The translations under genes were made by a program, and so were the position numbers. DNA of 64,000 bases, taken from positions 372,001-436,000 of the forward strand of contig NZ_WSSC01000004.1 in assembly GCF_009792895.1 (NCBI RefSeq), read 5' to 3'. The notes under the pieces were generated by a model. It ran no database searches, was not told where the DNA came from, and saw only the letters and a list, made by a program, of their open reading frames with translations. This stretch comes from Pigmentibacter ruber. Lineage in GTDB: Bacteria > Bdellovibrionota_B > Oligoflexia > Silvanigrellales > Silvanigrellaceae. Below are positions 53,115 through 61,891 of the stretch, in pieces. Every line of letters begins with the position of its first letter. Position 1 is the stretch's first letter.

Positions 53115-54185
53115 TTAGTTTCCTTGAGGTCTGCAGCCAGAAATATTAGAAATATCAAAGCGTATTTTGGATATTTTATCTAGCAACTCATTATCATCAT
53201 TTACTTGATTAAAAACGACTCTATCCCATTCAGCTGTATTTAAAAACCCATTACAACCACTCATCCAAGGAGCGTAGAATAATTTTTGATTATGCTCTAC
53301 CTGTTCAGATGTTTTTGAACTTGATATTGCACTAGAATCTAGAGCATTTATTGATTGATCTAAAATATTTGTCACATTTTCTCTTGAAATAAAACCCATT
53401 TTATAAAACTGGATTGCCAAATCAGCGGTAGTAAAAAAAGGAATTTGATCTTTATATATTTCGTATCTTTTCCTTGTTTCTCCTGGTGAATAATTAATAA
53501 TATTCTTATCAGGACCAGCATAAATATGATGGATAAATGTGACAGTTCTATTTGGATACATTGCAGAGATTTTTAAATATACATCTGGATCCAATTGACC
53601 ATTATCTCCCATTAAAATTGCATAAATATTTGGGTCGCTATCCATAATTTGTTTTATAGCAGTAACTTTACCATTTAAAATCATGTCGTTTATTTTTTGA
53701 TTGAAGTAACTAGATCCTGTTCCAATAGGAAAATAAGGATCAATTTCTTCATGCGGTTGATTTTGGTTGTTATGATGAATTACACTAGGTATTTTTTCAA
53801 TGATTCCTACAATATCATGAAACCCATTTTGAATATTAAATTTATTTGAACTAGCCTGGGATGCTAAAGTAGTTTGTGCTGGGAAATGATTTACTTGCAA
53901 AAAATGATTTGCAGGATAAGCAAGAGGGCCCTTTGCACCAGTAACATAAAATATTTCTCTTACAGATGAAGTATTATTCTCTGAAAAGTTCTTAAATAAT
54001 GTGGGCATTGCAAAAAAAGCATTTGATTGCATTGAATTTTCAGCAAATAATTTAGTACCTGCCATAACAGCCGTAATTTTTATAGTATCATCTACGTCAG
54101 ATATAATAACGTATTTTTCAGCAAAGGCTGCAAACTTGATATTTATAGTAAGAATAGTAAATATAAAAAAATTTGTAATTTTCAT
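53115..54185 (-). CDS. Secreted App1-type phosphatidate phosphatase (DUF2183)
   Basis: 356 residues with a signal peptide (MKITNFFIFTILTINIKFAAFA). The HAD-like catalytic motif is IISDVDDTIKIT with D30 and D32, right after the signal. IFYVTGAKGPLAYP and AILMGDNGQLDPDVYLKISAMYP match the App1/DUF2183 family, known in yeast as an Mg-dependent phosphatidate phosphatase. Export suggests action on lipids outside the cytoplasm, possibly host membranes; that is inferred. ATG 54185 has TTGGAAG upstream (the longest frame begins TTG at 54197). Confidence 0.82.
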   Translation of the reverse strand: MKITNFFIFTILTINIKFAAFAEKYVIISDVDDTIKITAVMAGTKLFAENSMQSNAFFAMPTLFKNFSENNTSSVREIFYVTGAKGPLAYPANHFLQVNHFPAQTTLASQASSNKFNIQNGFHDIVGIIEKIPSVIHHNNQNQPHEEIDPYFPIGTGSSYFNQKINDMILNGKVTAIKQIMDSDPNIYAILMGDNGQLDPDVYLKISAMYPNRTVTFIHHIYAGPDKNIINYSPGETRKRYEIYKDQIPFFTTADLAIQFYKMGFISRENVTNILDQSINALDSSAISSSKTSEQVEHNQKLFYAPWMSGCNGFLNTAEWDRVVFNQVNDDNELLDKISKIRFDISNISGCRPQGN

Positions 54186-54197
54186 ATAAGCTTCCAA

Positions 54198-54809
54198 TAG
54201 TTATAGGTTTTATTTAACTATATGTAATTCTTAGACTATATTCCGTCAAGTGTACTAAAGAAACAATTAAAGAGTAACACAATATATTATTTATTATATT
54301 ATAATTTATATTTTATGACATTTTATTCATATTATTTTAATCAAAATTTAATCAGTAAAAAAATATTAATTTGGAATAAAAGCTACTTATAGACTTGATT
54401 TAATTGGTCAAGATATTAAATACTCGATAAATTTTACATCAACTTCAATAAATGATATAACTGCATTTAGCAAATATTTTTATACAAGGTCAAATAATAT
54501 AAGATAAAAATGCGTTTTCAATTATTTCTGGTACAGGCACAGAGAGTTTAAAATATGAAATATGGAACTACAAAAATAGCACTTATTTATTTTTAGTAAA
54601 TACTTCATTAAGTAAAATAATTTCATTAAATTAAATTCTGAAATTAAATTTTCAAAAAAATTAATTTATTAAAAGATTTTAAAGTAGTTCATTTGTAATG
54701 CAAAATAGTAATAAATTTTCTTTAGATATTAACCCTTTTAATATCATCATTTTAAAATTTAAGTGAATAAAAAGTTGACTTATTTTATCTGGTGATATCA
54801 AAATTTATA
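54198..54809. other. Long AT-rich region containing decayed coding sequence
   Basis: About 610 bases without an intact gene. Plus-strand remnants at 54385-54634 look like broken protein-coding sequence and are listed separately. The rest shows nothing I can name. Confidence 0.4.
54385..54634 (+). pseudogene. Remnant of a protein-coding gene
   Basis: One frame reads TYRLDLIGQDIKYSINFTST onward to YFYTRSNNIR and a stop. After a single-base shift the next frame reads DKNAFSIISGTGTESLKYEI and ends LSKIISLN at a stop. The two pieces share composition and a beta-rich, Ser/Thr-rich pattern like a secreted protein's C-terminal part. No start codon region is preserved. No family recognised. Confidence 0.35.
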
Positions 54810-55271
54810 TTATTCATATTTAGCTTTCATATCCTTATGGCCTTCTAAATGTTCTAATAAATACTTTTTCTGGGTATTATTTAATAATTTTCTTATTCTA
54901 ATAATATTTTGAAAATGTAAATCTAATATTCTTTTTTTCAAATCTAAATATTCAAGATACATTTTTTTTAAATCTGTATCAGATTTTGTTTCATCCAGTA
55001 TAGCTTCATTTATTTTTGTTAGTTTAATATGTAAATCATTTGATATAGATTTAATTAAAGTAACTTGCTCATCAAAAACTTTTTTGATTTTCTGTTTTTG
55101 CTCTTTTGTTAAATTAAAAGTGGAATCATCTAATATTCTAATGCTTGCTATTATACTTTGCGGCTCCAATTCATAGGGTTCTATAAAAACTTCTTCAGCT
55201 TTTGTTTGCAAAAAAATAGTTAATAGCAATATAGCAATAAAATACCTATGGCATAGCCTAAATTTGTGCAT
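54810..55271 (-). CDS. Spy/CpxP-like exported helical protein
   Basis: 153 residues with a signal peptide (MHKFRLCHRYFIAILLLTIFLQTKA). The mature part is almost all helical: LTKEQKQKIKKVFDEQVTLIKSI, DLKKMYLEYLDLKKRILDLHFQNIIRIRKLLNNTQKKYL. The LTxEQ and LxxxQ-type positions recall the LTxxQ family (Spy, CpxP, ZraP), which are periplasmic chaperones or metal-stress sensors. The assignment rests on architecture and is tentative. ATG 55271 has CGGAG upstream; the longest frame reaches 55298. Confidence 0.6.
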   Translation of the reverse strand: MHKFRLCHRYFIAILLLTIFLQTKAEEVFIEPYELEPQSIIASIRILDDSTFNLTKEQKQKIKKVFDEQVTLIKSISNDLHIKLTKINEAILDETKSDTDLKKMYLEYLDLKKRILDLHFQNIIRIRKLLNNTQKKYLLEHLEGHKDMKAKYE

Positions 55272-55376
55272 AAAAAAATTCTCCGTATATCCAAACAAAG
55301 GATCGGTTTCATTAGTCGCACTTTTAATTTTTTTATAGGCTTTGAAATAATAACAAGAAAGGTAATAAGAAGTAGT

Positions 55377-55463
55377 TGGTGCTCATGACCAGAATCGAAC
55401 TGGTACACCCTTGCGGATACAGGATTTTAAGTCCTGTGCGTCTACCTATTCCGCCACATGAGC
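55377..55463 (-). tRNA. tRNA-Leu (anticodon UAA)
   Basis: 87 bases including an encoded CCA. The acceptor GCTCATG (complement of 55457-55463) pairs with CATGAGC (complement of 55381-55387), then discriminator A and CCA. The D-arm is TGGCGGAATAGGTAGACGC, the leucine type. The anticodon loop CTTAAAA carries TAA. A long variable arm and a GTTCGATTC T-loop follow. It is flanked by the Spy-like gene and fabG. Confidence 0.96.
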
Positions 55464-55592
55464 ACGAATGATTACATATAGCAAGAATTTAAGATTGACA
55501 AGGCTTGGAAGGATATTTACGCAATTTTTTTTTCATGCTAGCGTCAAGGCGGCTATTTTGTTCAATTATTTGCTTATCTAATAGAGGAATAT

Positions 55593-56411
55593 ATGGAAAA
55601 TACTGAAAAAAAACAGGCAACTGCAGCAGAAATCGCTCAAATAATTAGCAGTATTTATGCAAAAAACCTTTTTAACGGCAAAGTTGCCTTAGTTACCGGA
55701 GCATCAAGGGGAATAGGCAGAGCTATCTCTATTGCTTTGGGAACGTTAGGTGCAAAAGTAATCGTAAATTACGCTGGCAATGCGGCAGCTGCTGAATCTG
55801 TTGTTTCTGAAATAAAGGAATGTAATGGAGTAGCAACTTGTGCGAAGTTTGATGTTGCTGATTTTAATTTAGTGCTGGAAAGCATAAAAGTTCTTGAAAA
55901 AGAACACGGTGGAATAGACATACTAATCAATAATGCTGGTATTTCTAAAGATAACCTCTTTGTTAAATTTAAAGAAGATGATTGGGATGCTACTTTGAAT
56001 ACAAATCTAAAAGGCTCATTCAATTGTGCACGAGCTGTTGCTATGGGAATGATGCGCAAAAGATCAGGAAAAATCATTAATATCTCTTCAGTTGTAGGCC
56101 TTACTGGAAATGCAGGGCAAACAGCATATGCCGCTAGCAAAGCAGGTGTAATAGGGCTAACAAAAGCTCTTGCTTTAGAACTCGCTGGAAGAAATATCCA
56201 GATAAATGCATTAGCACCAGGATACTTTACTACCGATATGACAAGTACCCTAGGCTCAGATGTAATAAAGAAAATAGAGGAAAAAATTCCATCAGAAAAG
56301 GTGGGTGATCCTATTGAAGTTGCAAAAGCAGTCATTTTTCTAGCTAGTCAAGCATCAAGCTATATAACTGGCCAAACGCTTGCTGTAGATGGCGGAATGA
56401 CCATGCACTAG
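55593..56411 (+). CDS. fabG: 3-oxoacyl-ACP reductase (FabG-like SDR)
   Basis: NADPH-dependent reductase of fatty acid synthesis; 272 residues. A ~28-residue N-terminal extension ([20 protein letters not shown]...) precedes the normal FabG start. TGASRGIG is at 35-42, NNAG in [17 protein letters not shown], catalytic Ser in [16 protein letters not shown], and Y179/K183 in [12 protein letters not shown]. It ends [14 protein letters not shown], as FabG does. It is separate from fabF here. AGAGGAATAT precedes the ATG. Confidence 0.88.
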   Translation: MENTEKKQATAAEIAQIISSIYAKNLFNGKVALVTGASRGIGRAISIALGTLGAKVIVNYAGNAAAAESVVSEIKECNGVATCAKFDVADFNLVLESIKVLEKEHGGIDILINNAGISKDNLFVKFKEDDWDATLNTNLKGSFNCARAVAMGMMRKRSGKIINISSVVGLTGNAGQTAYAASKAGVIGLTKALALELAGRNIQINALAPGYFTTDMTSTLGSDVIKKIEEKIPSEKVGDPIEVAKAVIFLASQASSYITGQTLAVDGGMTMH

Positions 56412-56457
56412 AATTTCCTAACGGTTAAAACCTGTTTTTCGACTTAAACTTTTTCCA

Positions 56458-56910
56458 TTATTTTTCAGGTTGGTTGATATTAGGAAAATAGTATTTAACG
56501 ATAATCAGCAACAATCCTATTGTATTTACAAAAGTGACGGTAAGTAGAGTAATAATAACACTGTCACTCACTACAATAAATTTTAATGCAGTTAATATGA
56601 TATGACTTATTAAAATTAAGGCCACAACAAGGTAATAAAAAATAATAATTGTGGTAATTTTCTTTTCTAATCTTAAACGCGCATTTAACTCTAGTTTTTT
56701 CTTTTTTAAGGCCAGTACATCCTGTTCTCGCTCTAAACTTTGTCGAGTTATAACACTCTGTGCACTATTAAAGATATCCTGACACTCCGGAGTTACAAAA
56801 TCTGCCTTTGTAGGATCTAATTCAATATCTTTTAGTTCAGTAGAATCAATTTTATCAGAAAGAGAATGGGTCTCACCAAAAATACTGGGCTCTAAACGGA
56901 TACCTATCAA
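56458..56910 (-). CDS. Two-TM membrane protein, predicted toxin/effector partner of a Panacea protein
   Basis: 150 residues. The N-terminal ~60 are soluble, a coiled-coil (REQDVLALKKKKLELNARLRLEKK) follows, then two membrane helices (IIIFYYLVVALILISHIILTAL and VIITLLTVTFVNTIGLLLIIV), with a short tail. It begins with TTG inside the stop of the Panacea gene (4-base overlap), so it is translationally coupled. In known Panacea toxin-antitoxin pairs some partner toxins are small membrane proteins that disturb the membrane; that role is inferred from context. No homology recognised otherwise. Confidence 0.65.
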   Translation of the reverse strand: MIGIRLEPSIFGETHSLSDKIDSTELKDIELDPTKADFVTPECQDIFNSAQSVITRQSLEREQDVLALKKKKLELNARLRLEKKITTIIIFYYLVVALILISHIILTALKFIVVSDSVIITLLTVTFVNTIGLLLIIVKYYFPNINQPEK

Positions 56911-57398
56911 GTTCTTTTTACCTTATCTTTAAAATATTCGAAAATTTCTTCATTTGGTATCATTTTATTTCTGTAATTTGGATCATAGTTCTTATCCCAT
57001 GGCGAATCTTTTACATGGGTTAAATAGGAGAGTTTTAATCCATCATACCCTCCAAATTGTTCCCATATAAAATTTAAAAGTTCTAATAGATTTTGATCCT
57101 TCGAATTGACAGAAGGTTCACAAATTTTAGATTTTCCGGTGGAGTTTTTTACTTCTGTTAACTTTTTTTTAATGCCATGAGACCCAAAGGGAGATAGATC
57201 AAAATATAGTTCGGGAATAACCGGGCCATGTTTCCATGCTTGAAAGGTTTTATCAATAAGTGGAGATTTATAAATAGCTAGATAAATACCATGGGCGAAA
57301 TAGAGTAACTTTTGTATTTGCATATGTGAAAGTAATTTGTTTTCACTTTTTGCTTTGTCAATAAAAAAATTGGCAACTGCCCTAAAGTTATGAAGCAT
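56907..57398 (-). CDS. Panacea-domain (DUF4065, SocA-like) antitoxin
   Basis: 163 residues. The Panacea pattern is clear: ANFFIDKAKSENKLLSHMQIQKLLYFAHGIYLAIYKSPLIDKTFQAWKHGPVIPELY, then LLNFIWEQFGGYDGLKLSYLTHVKDSPW. The Panacea domain neutralises varied toxins and is named for its broad pairing. ATG 57398 has GAGGG seven bases upstream. It precedes and overlaps the two-TM gene, and a palindrome lies at its promoter, suggesting self-regulation. Confidence 0.85.
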   Translation of the reverse strand: MLHNFRAVANFFIDKAKSENKLLSHMQIQKLLYFAHGIYLAIYKSPLIDKTFQAWKHGPVIPELYFDLSPFGSHGIKKKLTEVKNSTGKSKICEPSVNSKDQNLLELLNFIWEQFGGYDGLKLSYLTHVKDSPWDKNYDPNYRNKMIPNEEIFEYFKDKVKRT

Positions 57399-57410
57399 AA
57401 TCAAACCCTC

Positions 57411-57430
57411 TTATGGTTTATATACCATAA
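57411..57430. promoter_or_regulatory. Palindrome upstream of the Panacea gene, candidate operator
   Basis: TTATGGT and ACCATAA form a perfect 7-base inverted repeat around TTATAT, 13 bases upstream of the start codon. The position would overlap the promoter or transcript start, as in self-repressing toxin-antitoxin operons. Confidence 0.5.
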
Positions 57431-57488
57431 AACTACAAATTCATTCAAGATATCTAAAAAATAAATTTTGTAATTTTGATTTGAAAAT

Positions 57489-58874
57489 TTAATATGTCCG
57501 CTGAAGTATTCCTACAAACATAGTATCAGAGTTTTCGAAAGGAGAACCTAACATTTTTTGATCTTTAAAAATAAAATTAGTATTTTGTTTTAGAAATTTT
57601 TCAATTATTTTTTCATTCTCTTCATAAATCCAACTACAAGTGGAATATACAAGGTAACCAGTTTCTCTTACTCCTAAACTTGCATTTTGTAAAATATTCA
57701 ACTGTAGTTTACTTAGTTCTTCAATACTATTTTGTGTTATCCTATATTTAGAATCAGGATTTCTTCGCCAAGTTCCAGAAGAGGAACAAGGGGCATCGAC
57801 TAATACCCAGTCAAATCCATTTTTATTTTCAATTTCTTTTGCAAATTTAGGAAGTGTGTTACCTTCCCACTTGATACAACGAATATTAAAAAAACCGCTT
57901 TTTTTTGCTCTCTTTTTTAACTCTTCTAACTTATATTCTCTAATATCAGAGGCATATATCACACCTTTATTGTTTAAATAACTAGCAATTTGTTGTGTTT
58001 TACCTCCACCACCAGCACAAGAATCCCAAACAAATTGTCCATTTTTAACTTGAATATTTTGGCCAATTTGCTGGCTTGCAAGATCTTGAATTTCAAATAA
58101 TCCATTTCTAAAAGACTTTAATGCAAACACTCCACCTTTAACTTCCTGAAGCATAATAATACCTGGCTGATGGATTGATGCTTTGTAACCTTCTTGTCGT
58201 AATTCATTTAAAACATTTTCTGTTTCAGAAGGATTATTTAATCTAATCCACATAGGAGGTCTTGATTCTAAAGATTGAAATAAAATATTTTGTTTTTCAG
58301 CATTCCAATTTGAATAATTAAATCTATTATTAAAATGTTCATAATAATATAAGGGAACACTATAAAAAATCATTTTAGATTCTAAATTATTATTATTTTC
58401 AAGACTGTTGATTAAGGAATTATAAATTTTTTTTTCTTCAGTATATAAATCTTCTGGAATTTTAAAACTAGTATTATCAGGAACTTCTTTGGCTGAAAAA
58501 TAACGAAACCTTATCCACAAGAAAAAACTTTCAGTATTAATAGTGGAAAAAGCTTTTATTATATTAACATCTTGCGAATACCTTTCTTTAAAATATGAAA
58601 GAAAATCTTTCATTTCTAAAGAACTATTTTTTTTTATATTTTTAGAATATTCTTCTGCAAATAATGCAAAATAACCATAACGAATAGCGGCAAATATTCC
58701 TTCACTATACCAACGCCTATCTTTACTTCCATACTTTGAATTCTTTGCAAATTCTTGTGACAACCATCTATCAATTTGTGGTAAAGAGTCTTGATTGACA
58801 ATGTTATTCCATAATTTATATAAATGTCCCCAACGCCCTTCAAAATTTTTAGTGCTAGACATTTCAGAACTCAT
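57489..58874 (-). CDS. RsmB/NOL1-type RNA (cytosine-5) methyltransferase
   Basis: 461 residues. The N-terminal ~200 residues are helical, as in RsmB. The SAM motif is FVWDSCAGGGGKTQQIASYL. The two catalytic Cys motifs are VDAPCSSSGTWRRNPDSKYRI (motif IV) and LVYSTCSWIYEENE (motif VI). The target is probably 16S rRNA, but other rRNA or tRNA sites are possible. The N-terminal NusB-like RNA-binding part is diverged, so I leave the symbol blank. It lies 2 bases after der and is co-transcribed with it. Confidence 0.87.
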   Translation of the reverse strand: MSSEMSSTKNFEGRWGHLYKLWNNIVNQDSLPQIDRWLSQEFAKNSKYGSKDRRWYSEGIFAAIRYGYFALFAEEYSKNIKKNSSLEMKDFLSYFKERYSQDVNIIKAFSTINTESFFLWIRFRYFSAKEVPDNTSFKIPEDLYTEEKKIYNSLINSLENNNNLESKMIFYSVPLYYYEHFNNRFNYSNWNAEKQNILFQSLESRPPMWIRLNNPSETENVLNELRQEGYKASIHQPGIIMLQEVKGGVFALKSFRNGLFEIQDLASQQIGQNIQVKNGQFVWDSCAGGGGKTQQIASYLNNKGVIYASDIREYKLEELKKRAKKSGFFNIRCIKWEGNTLPKFAKEIENKNGFDWVLVDAPCSSSGTWRRNPDSKYRITQNSIEELSKLQLNILQNASLGVRETGYLVYSTCSWIYEENEKIIEKFLKQNTNFIFKDQKMLGSPFENSDTMFVGILQRTY

Positions 58875-58876
58875 TC

Positions 58877-60382
58877 TTATTCCTCTAAATCATCATCAAA
58901 AAATTCTATTTCAGAACCATCTAAAGATTTCATATCATCATTTGTTAAAGATCTTATATCATCATCATAGTTACGATCTTTTAAGAAACGAGCTCCTTTA
59001 TTTGTTTTAACACGTTCCCCTTTTTCATCTAGTGGAGAACGAGATCTTTCCCTAAATATTATTGATATTGGAATATTTTTATAGCCAAATGCTTCTCTAA
59101 AAGCATTTTCAAAGTATCTCTTATAACTAAAATGTAAATCTTGTGGGTGTGAACAGAAAATAATAAATCTCGGTGGTAAAGTACCAACTTGAGTTGCATA
59201 AAAGAATTTAATTCTTTTTGATTTATTTTTTACCATAGGTGGTGTGTGTTTTAATAAAACTTCTTTTAGTACGTTATTAACTTGGGAAGTTGAATTTCTT
59301 TTATTACTTTGATCATATAAATCTAAACATAGTGGTATTAATTTACTAACTCTTAAATTTTCGAGAGCACTAACAAATACTACTGGTGCATACCTTAAAT
59401 ATCTTAAATCTAAGTGCAATTTTTCAGTAAAATCATTTACAGTCTTTGAATTTTTATCTTTAATAAGATCCCATTTATTTACAACAATTAAAATTGGTTT
59501 ACGCAATTCAAAAGCATAACCCGCAACTCGAGCGTCACCATCAGTCGCTCCATCTTCTGCATTAATCACTAAGACAGAAACATCAGATTCTTCCAAACAA
59601 GAAACACTTCTAAAAGCCGAAAAACGTTCCAATTTATCTGCCATTCGACTTTTGCGGCGAATACCTGCTGTATCAATAACTTGTAATTCTCTGCCATGGT
59701 ACTTTAAAAAAGCATCTACCGTATCCCGCGTGGTACCAGGCCTATCATCAACAATAGAACGAGTTTCACCAACAAGTCTGTTTAAAATTGAAGATTTACC
59801 CACATTTGGGCGGCCTATAATAGACAGTTTTATAGGAGGATTCTCAGAGTCATTTTCTTTAATTTTACTAGAATTTGCAAAGATTTCTGTAGCAGCATCT
59901 AGTAATTGCCCCATTCCTCTATTATGTTCCGCACTTACAGGAAAAATTTTAGAAACACCTAATTTTCTAAATTCTTCAATAAAAATATCGTCCTTAGGTA
60001 AATCACATTTGTTTACACAAACAATAAAGTTTTTTTCTGATTTTCGCAGTCTTCTGATAAGTTCAGAGTCAACGGGATGAATTCCTTCACGTCCATCAAC
60101 AACAAAAATAACTGTTTCAGCTTCTTCGATAGCCAGTTCTGCTTGTTCAACCAATTGTATTTTAATGTTATCTTTTGATGTTGGTTCAAAACCACCCGTA
60201 TCACAAAGATAAAAAAGCTCTCCATTGTGTTCGGCTCTGCCAAAAATGCGATCACGGGTAACCCCTGGCTCATTGTGCACTAAGCTTTTCCGCTCACGTA
60301 TAATACGGTTAAATAAGGAACTTTTTCCTACATTAGGGCGTCCTACCAAAGCTACAAGACGGGTATATGTTCTTAAAGTCAT
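58877..60382 (-). CDS. der: Ribosome assembly GTPase Der (EngA)
   Basis: Double GTPase for 50S assembly, 501 residues. The first G domain has GRPNVGKSSLFNRI, DTGGFE and NKCDLP; the second has GRPNVGKSSILNRLVGETRSIVDDRPGTTRD, DTAGIRRK and NKWDL. The C-terminal KH-like domain includes HTPPMVKNKSKRIKFFYATQVGTLPPRFIIFCSHP. An acidic C-terminal tail (DDDIRSLTNDDMKSLDGSEIEF) is extra. It diverges from pcnB and is upstream of the RsmB-like gene. Confidence 0.95.
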   Translation of the reverse strand: MTLRTYTRLVALVGRPNVGKSSLFNRIIRERKSLVHNEPGVTRDRIFGRAEHNGELFYLCDTGGFEPTSKDNIKIQLVEQAELAIEEAETVIFVVDGREGIHPVDSELIRRLRKSEKNFIVCVNKCDLPKDDIFIEEFRKLGVSKIFPVSAEHNRGMGQLLDAATEIFANSSKIKENDSENPPIKLSIIGRPNVGKSSILNRLVGETRSIVDDRPGTTRDTVDAFLKYHGRELQVIDTAGIRRKSRMADKLERFSAFRSVSCLEESDVSVLVINAEDGATDGDARVAGYAFELRKPILIVVNKWDLIKDKNSKTVNDFTEKLHLDLRYLRYAPVVFVSALENLRVSKLIPLCLDLYDQSNKRNSTSQVNNVLKEVLLKHTPPMVKNKSKRIKFFYATQVGTLPPRFIIFCSHPQDLHFSYKRYFENAFREAFGYKNIPISIIFRERSRSPLDEKGERVKTNKGARFLKDRNYDDDIRSLTNDDMKSLDGSEIEFFDDDLEE

Positions 60383-60520
60383 TTTTGAATGGTCCTGTTT
60401 CTATCTTTTAAAATATGCTAAATGCTATTCTAGATGCCGTGATCCTTAAATAATCGTTGAGGCTAAAAAGGGCTAATCTATGAGGCATCATAGCCAATCA
60501 ACCTGCATAACGGAAAATTT

Positions 60521-61888
60521 GTGAAACATAAAGTGCTTTTTAAAAATAAGGAGTTTTCTCCATACTCAAATGTCCGCAAATCAAGAATATTTGTATCTGC
60601 TAAACAGATTTGTTCTATTCTCCAAAAAAACGGGTATGAGGCTTATATTGTTGGAGGAGCTGTTAGAGACCTCGTCATTAAACCAAATTCAATCCCCAAA
60701 GATCTTGATATTGCTACTTCAGCACTTCCAGCAGAAATTAAACAACTTTTTGAGAATAGCAGGTTTGTTGGCGAATCCTTTGGAGTTTGTCTTGTCCAAC
60801 ATAACGATATTTCCTTTGAAGTAACTACCTTTCGAAAGGAAGGTGAATATTTAGATAGGAGAAGACCCTCAAATGTAACAAAAGGGACATTTGAAGAGGA
60901 CGCAAACAGAAGAGATTTTACAATTAATTGTTTGTACTTTGATCCCATAAAAAATAAAATTATTGATCCTCATCATGGATTGCATGATATAAAGCAGAAA
61001 GTAATTAAATGTGTTGGTGATGCCGATAGTCGTCTGCATGAAGATGCATTAAGAATTATTAGAATGTGTAGATTTGCAGCAAATTTACACTTTGAAATAT
61101 CTGATGAATGCGTTCTTGCTGGGAAACGAAAGTCAGATGGAATCTATTTACTGAGTAAAGAAAGAATATTACTTGAGTTTGAAAAAATAAAACTTGGTCG
61201 TTTTTTCTTTTTCTTTGAAAATATAAACAAAATATTGGATATTAGCTTAGTATTTTTCCCCAAGTATATAAAGGACTCTTCAAATTCAAATAAAAGCATA
61301 ATAAAAAACATAATTAATACAGGTAAAATAAAAATTGATACTCCATATCCTTTTTTTAATTTTTTAAAAACTTTCCTTTATATTAATGAAATTAATATAA
61401 AAAATTATGAATTAATGCTCCACCATTTTGACCAATGGCCATTAAAAACAGAAGATAAAAAGATTTGTTCCTTATTTCTGAAAGCAATCCATTTAAAAGA
61501 TCACATTCCAAGCGAAACAGAAATTGAAATAACAGATTTTATATTTTTTGAAATTTTAGTTAGCTTACATAATATTTCACAATGTTTAGCTTATGGTATA
61601 TTTATCAATTTATCAGTTTTTATTAAAGATCCTTTATTAAAAGAAACTCTTTACAAAATGATCGAATATACTAGTCAAAATAAAACACCAAGTATTAATT
61701 CTACGGAAGTTGTTAAACAAGTGAAAAATTTTTCTTTTGAAAAAAAATATATATCCGCTGTTATTAAGTATTTACAGTATATATATTTAAAAAAAGGAAT
61801 TATGCCAAAAATTCAAAGTATATTACAATTTAAAAGTCAATTTTTTATGGAATATTTTGAAATTTCAACCCTTCTAAATAAAAAGTAA
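60521..61888 (+). CDS. pcnB: Poly(A) polymerase / tRNA nucleotidyltransferase family protein
   Basis: Class II nucleotidyltransferase, 455 residues. The head has AYIVGGAVRDLVIKPNSIPKDLDIATSALP with catalytic acids in DLD, then ENSRFVGESFGVCLVQHNDISFEVTTFR. RRRPSNVTKGTFEEDANRRDFTINCLYFDP follows, and LHEDALRIIRMCRFAANL links to the helical body. The GESF-V and RRPSNV-GT blocks fit PcnB better than Cca, but activity cannot be settled by eye. The start is GTG after GGAAAATTT. The C-terminal half is very diverged. It is followed 3 bases later by the TrmJ-like gene. Confidence 0.82.
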   Translation: MKHKVLFKNKEFSPYSNVRKSRIFVSAKQICSILQKNGYEAYIVGGAVRDLVIKPNSIPKDLDIATSALPAEIKQLFENSRFVGESFGVCLVQHNDISFEVTTFRKEGEYLDRRRPSNVTKGTFEEDANRRDFTINCLYFDPIKNKIIDPHHGLHDIKQKVIKCVGDADSRLHEDALRIIRMCRFAANLHFEISDECVLAGKRKSDGIYLLSKERILLEFEKIKLGRFFFFFENINKILDISLVFFPKYIKDSSNSNKSIIKNIINTGKIKIDTPYPFFNFLKTFLYINEINIKNYELMLHHFDQWPLKTEDKKICSLFLKAIHLKDHIPSETEIEITDFIFFEILVSLHNISQCLAYGIFINLSVFIKDPLLKETLYKMIEYTSQNKTPSINSTEVVKQVKNFSFEKKYISAVIKYLQYIYLKKGIMPKIQSILQFKSQFFMEYFEISTLLNKK

Positions 61889-61891
61889 AGC

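Noticed and set aside
55377-55463. tRNA-Leu as an integration site for an island
   Set aside because: No integrase gene and no repeated tRNA 3' end were seen on either side within the window.
55769-56335. A 188-codon frame antisense to fabG
   Set aside because: Shadow of a well-supported FabG gene; no Shine-Dalgarno and no recognisable domain.
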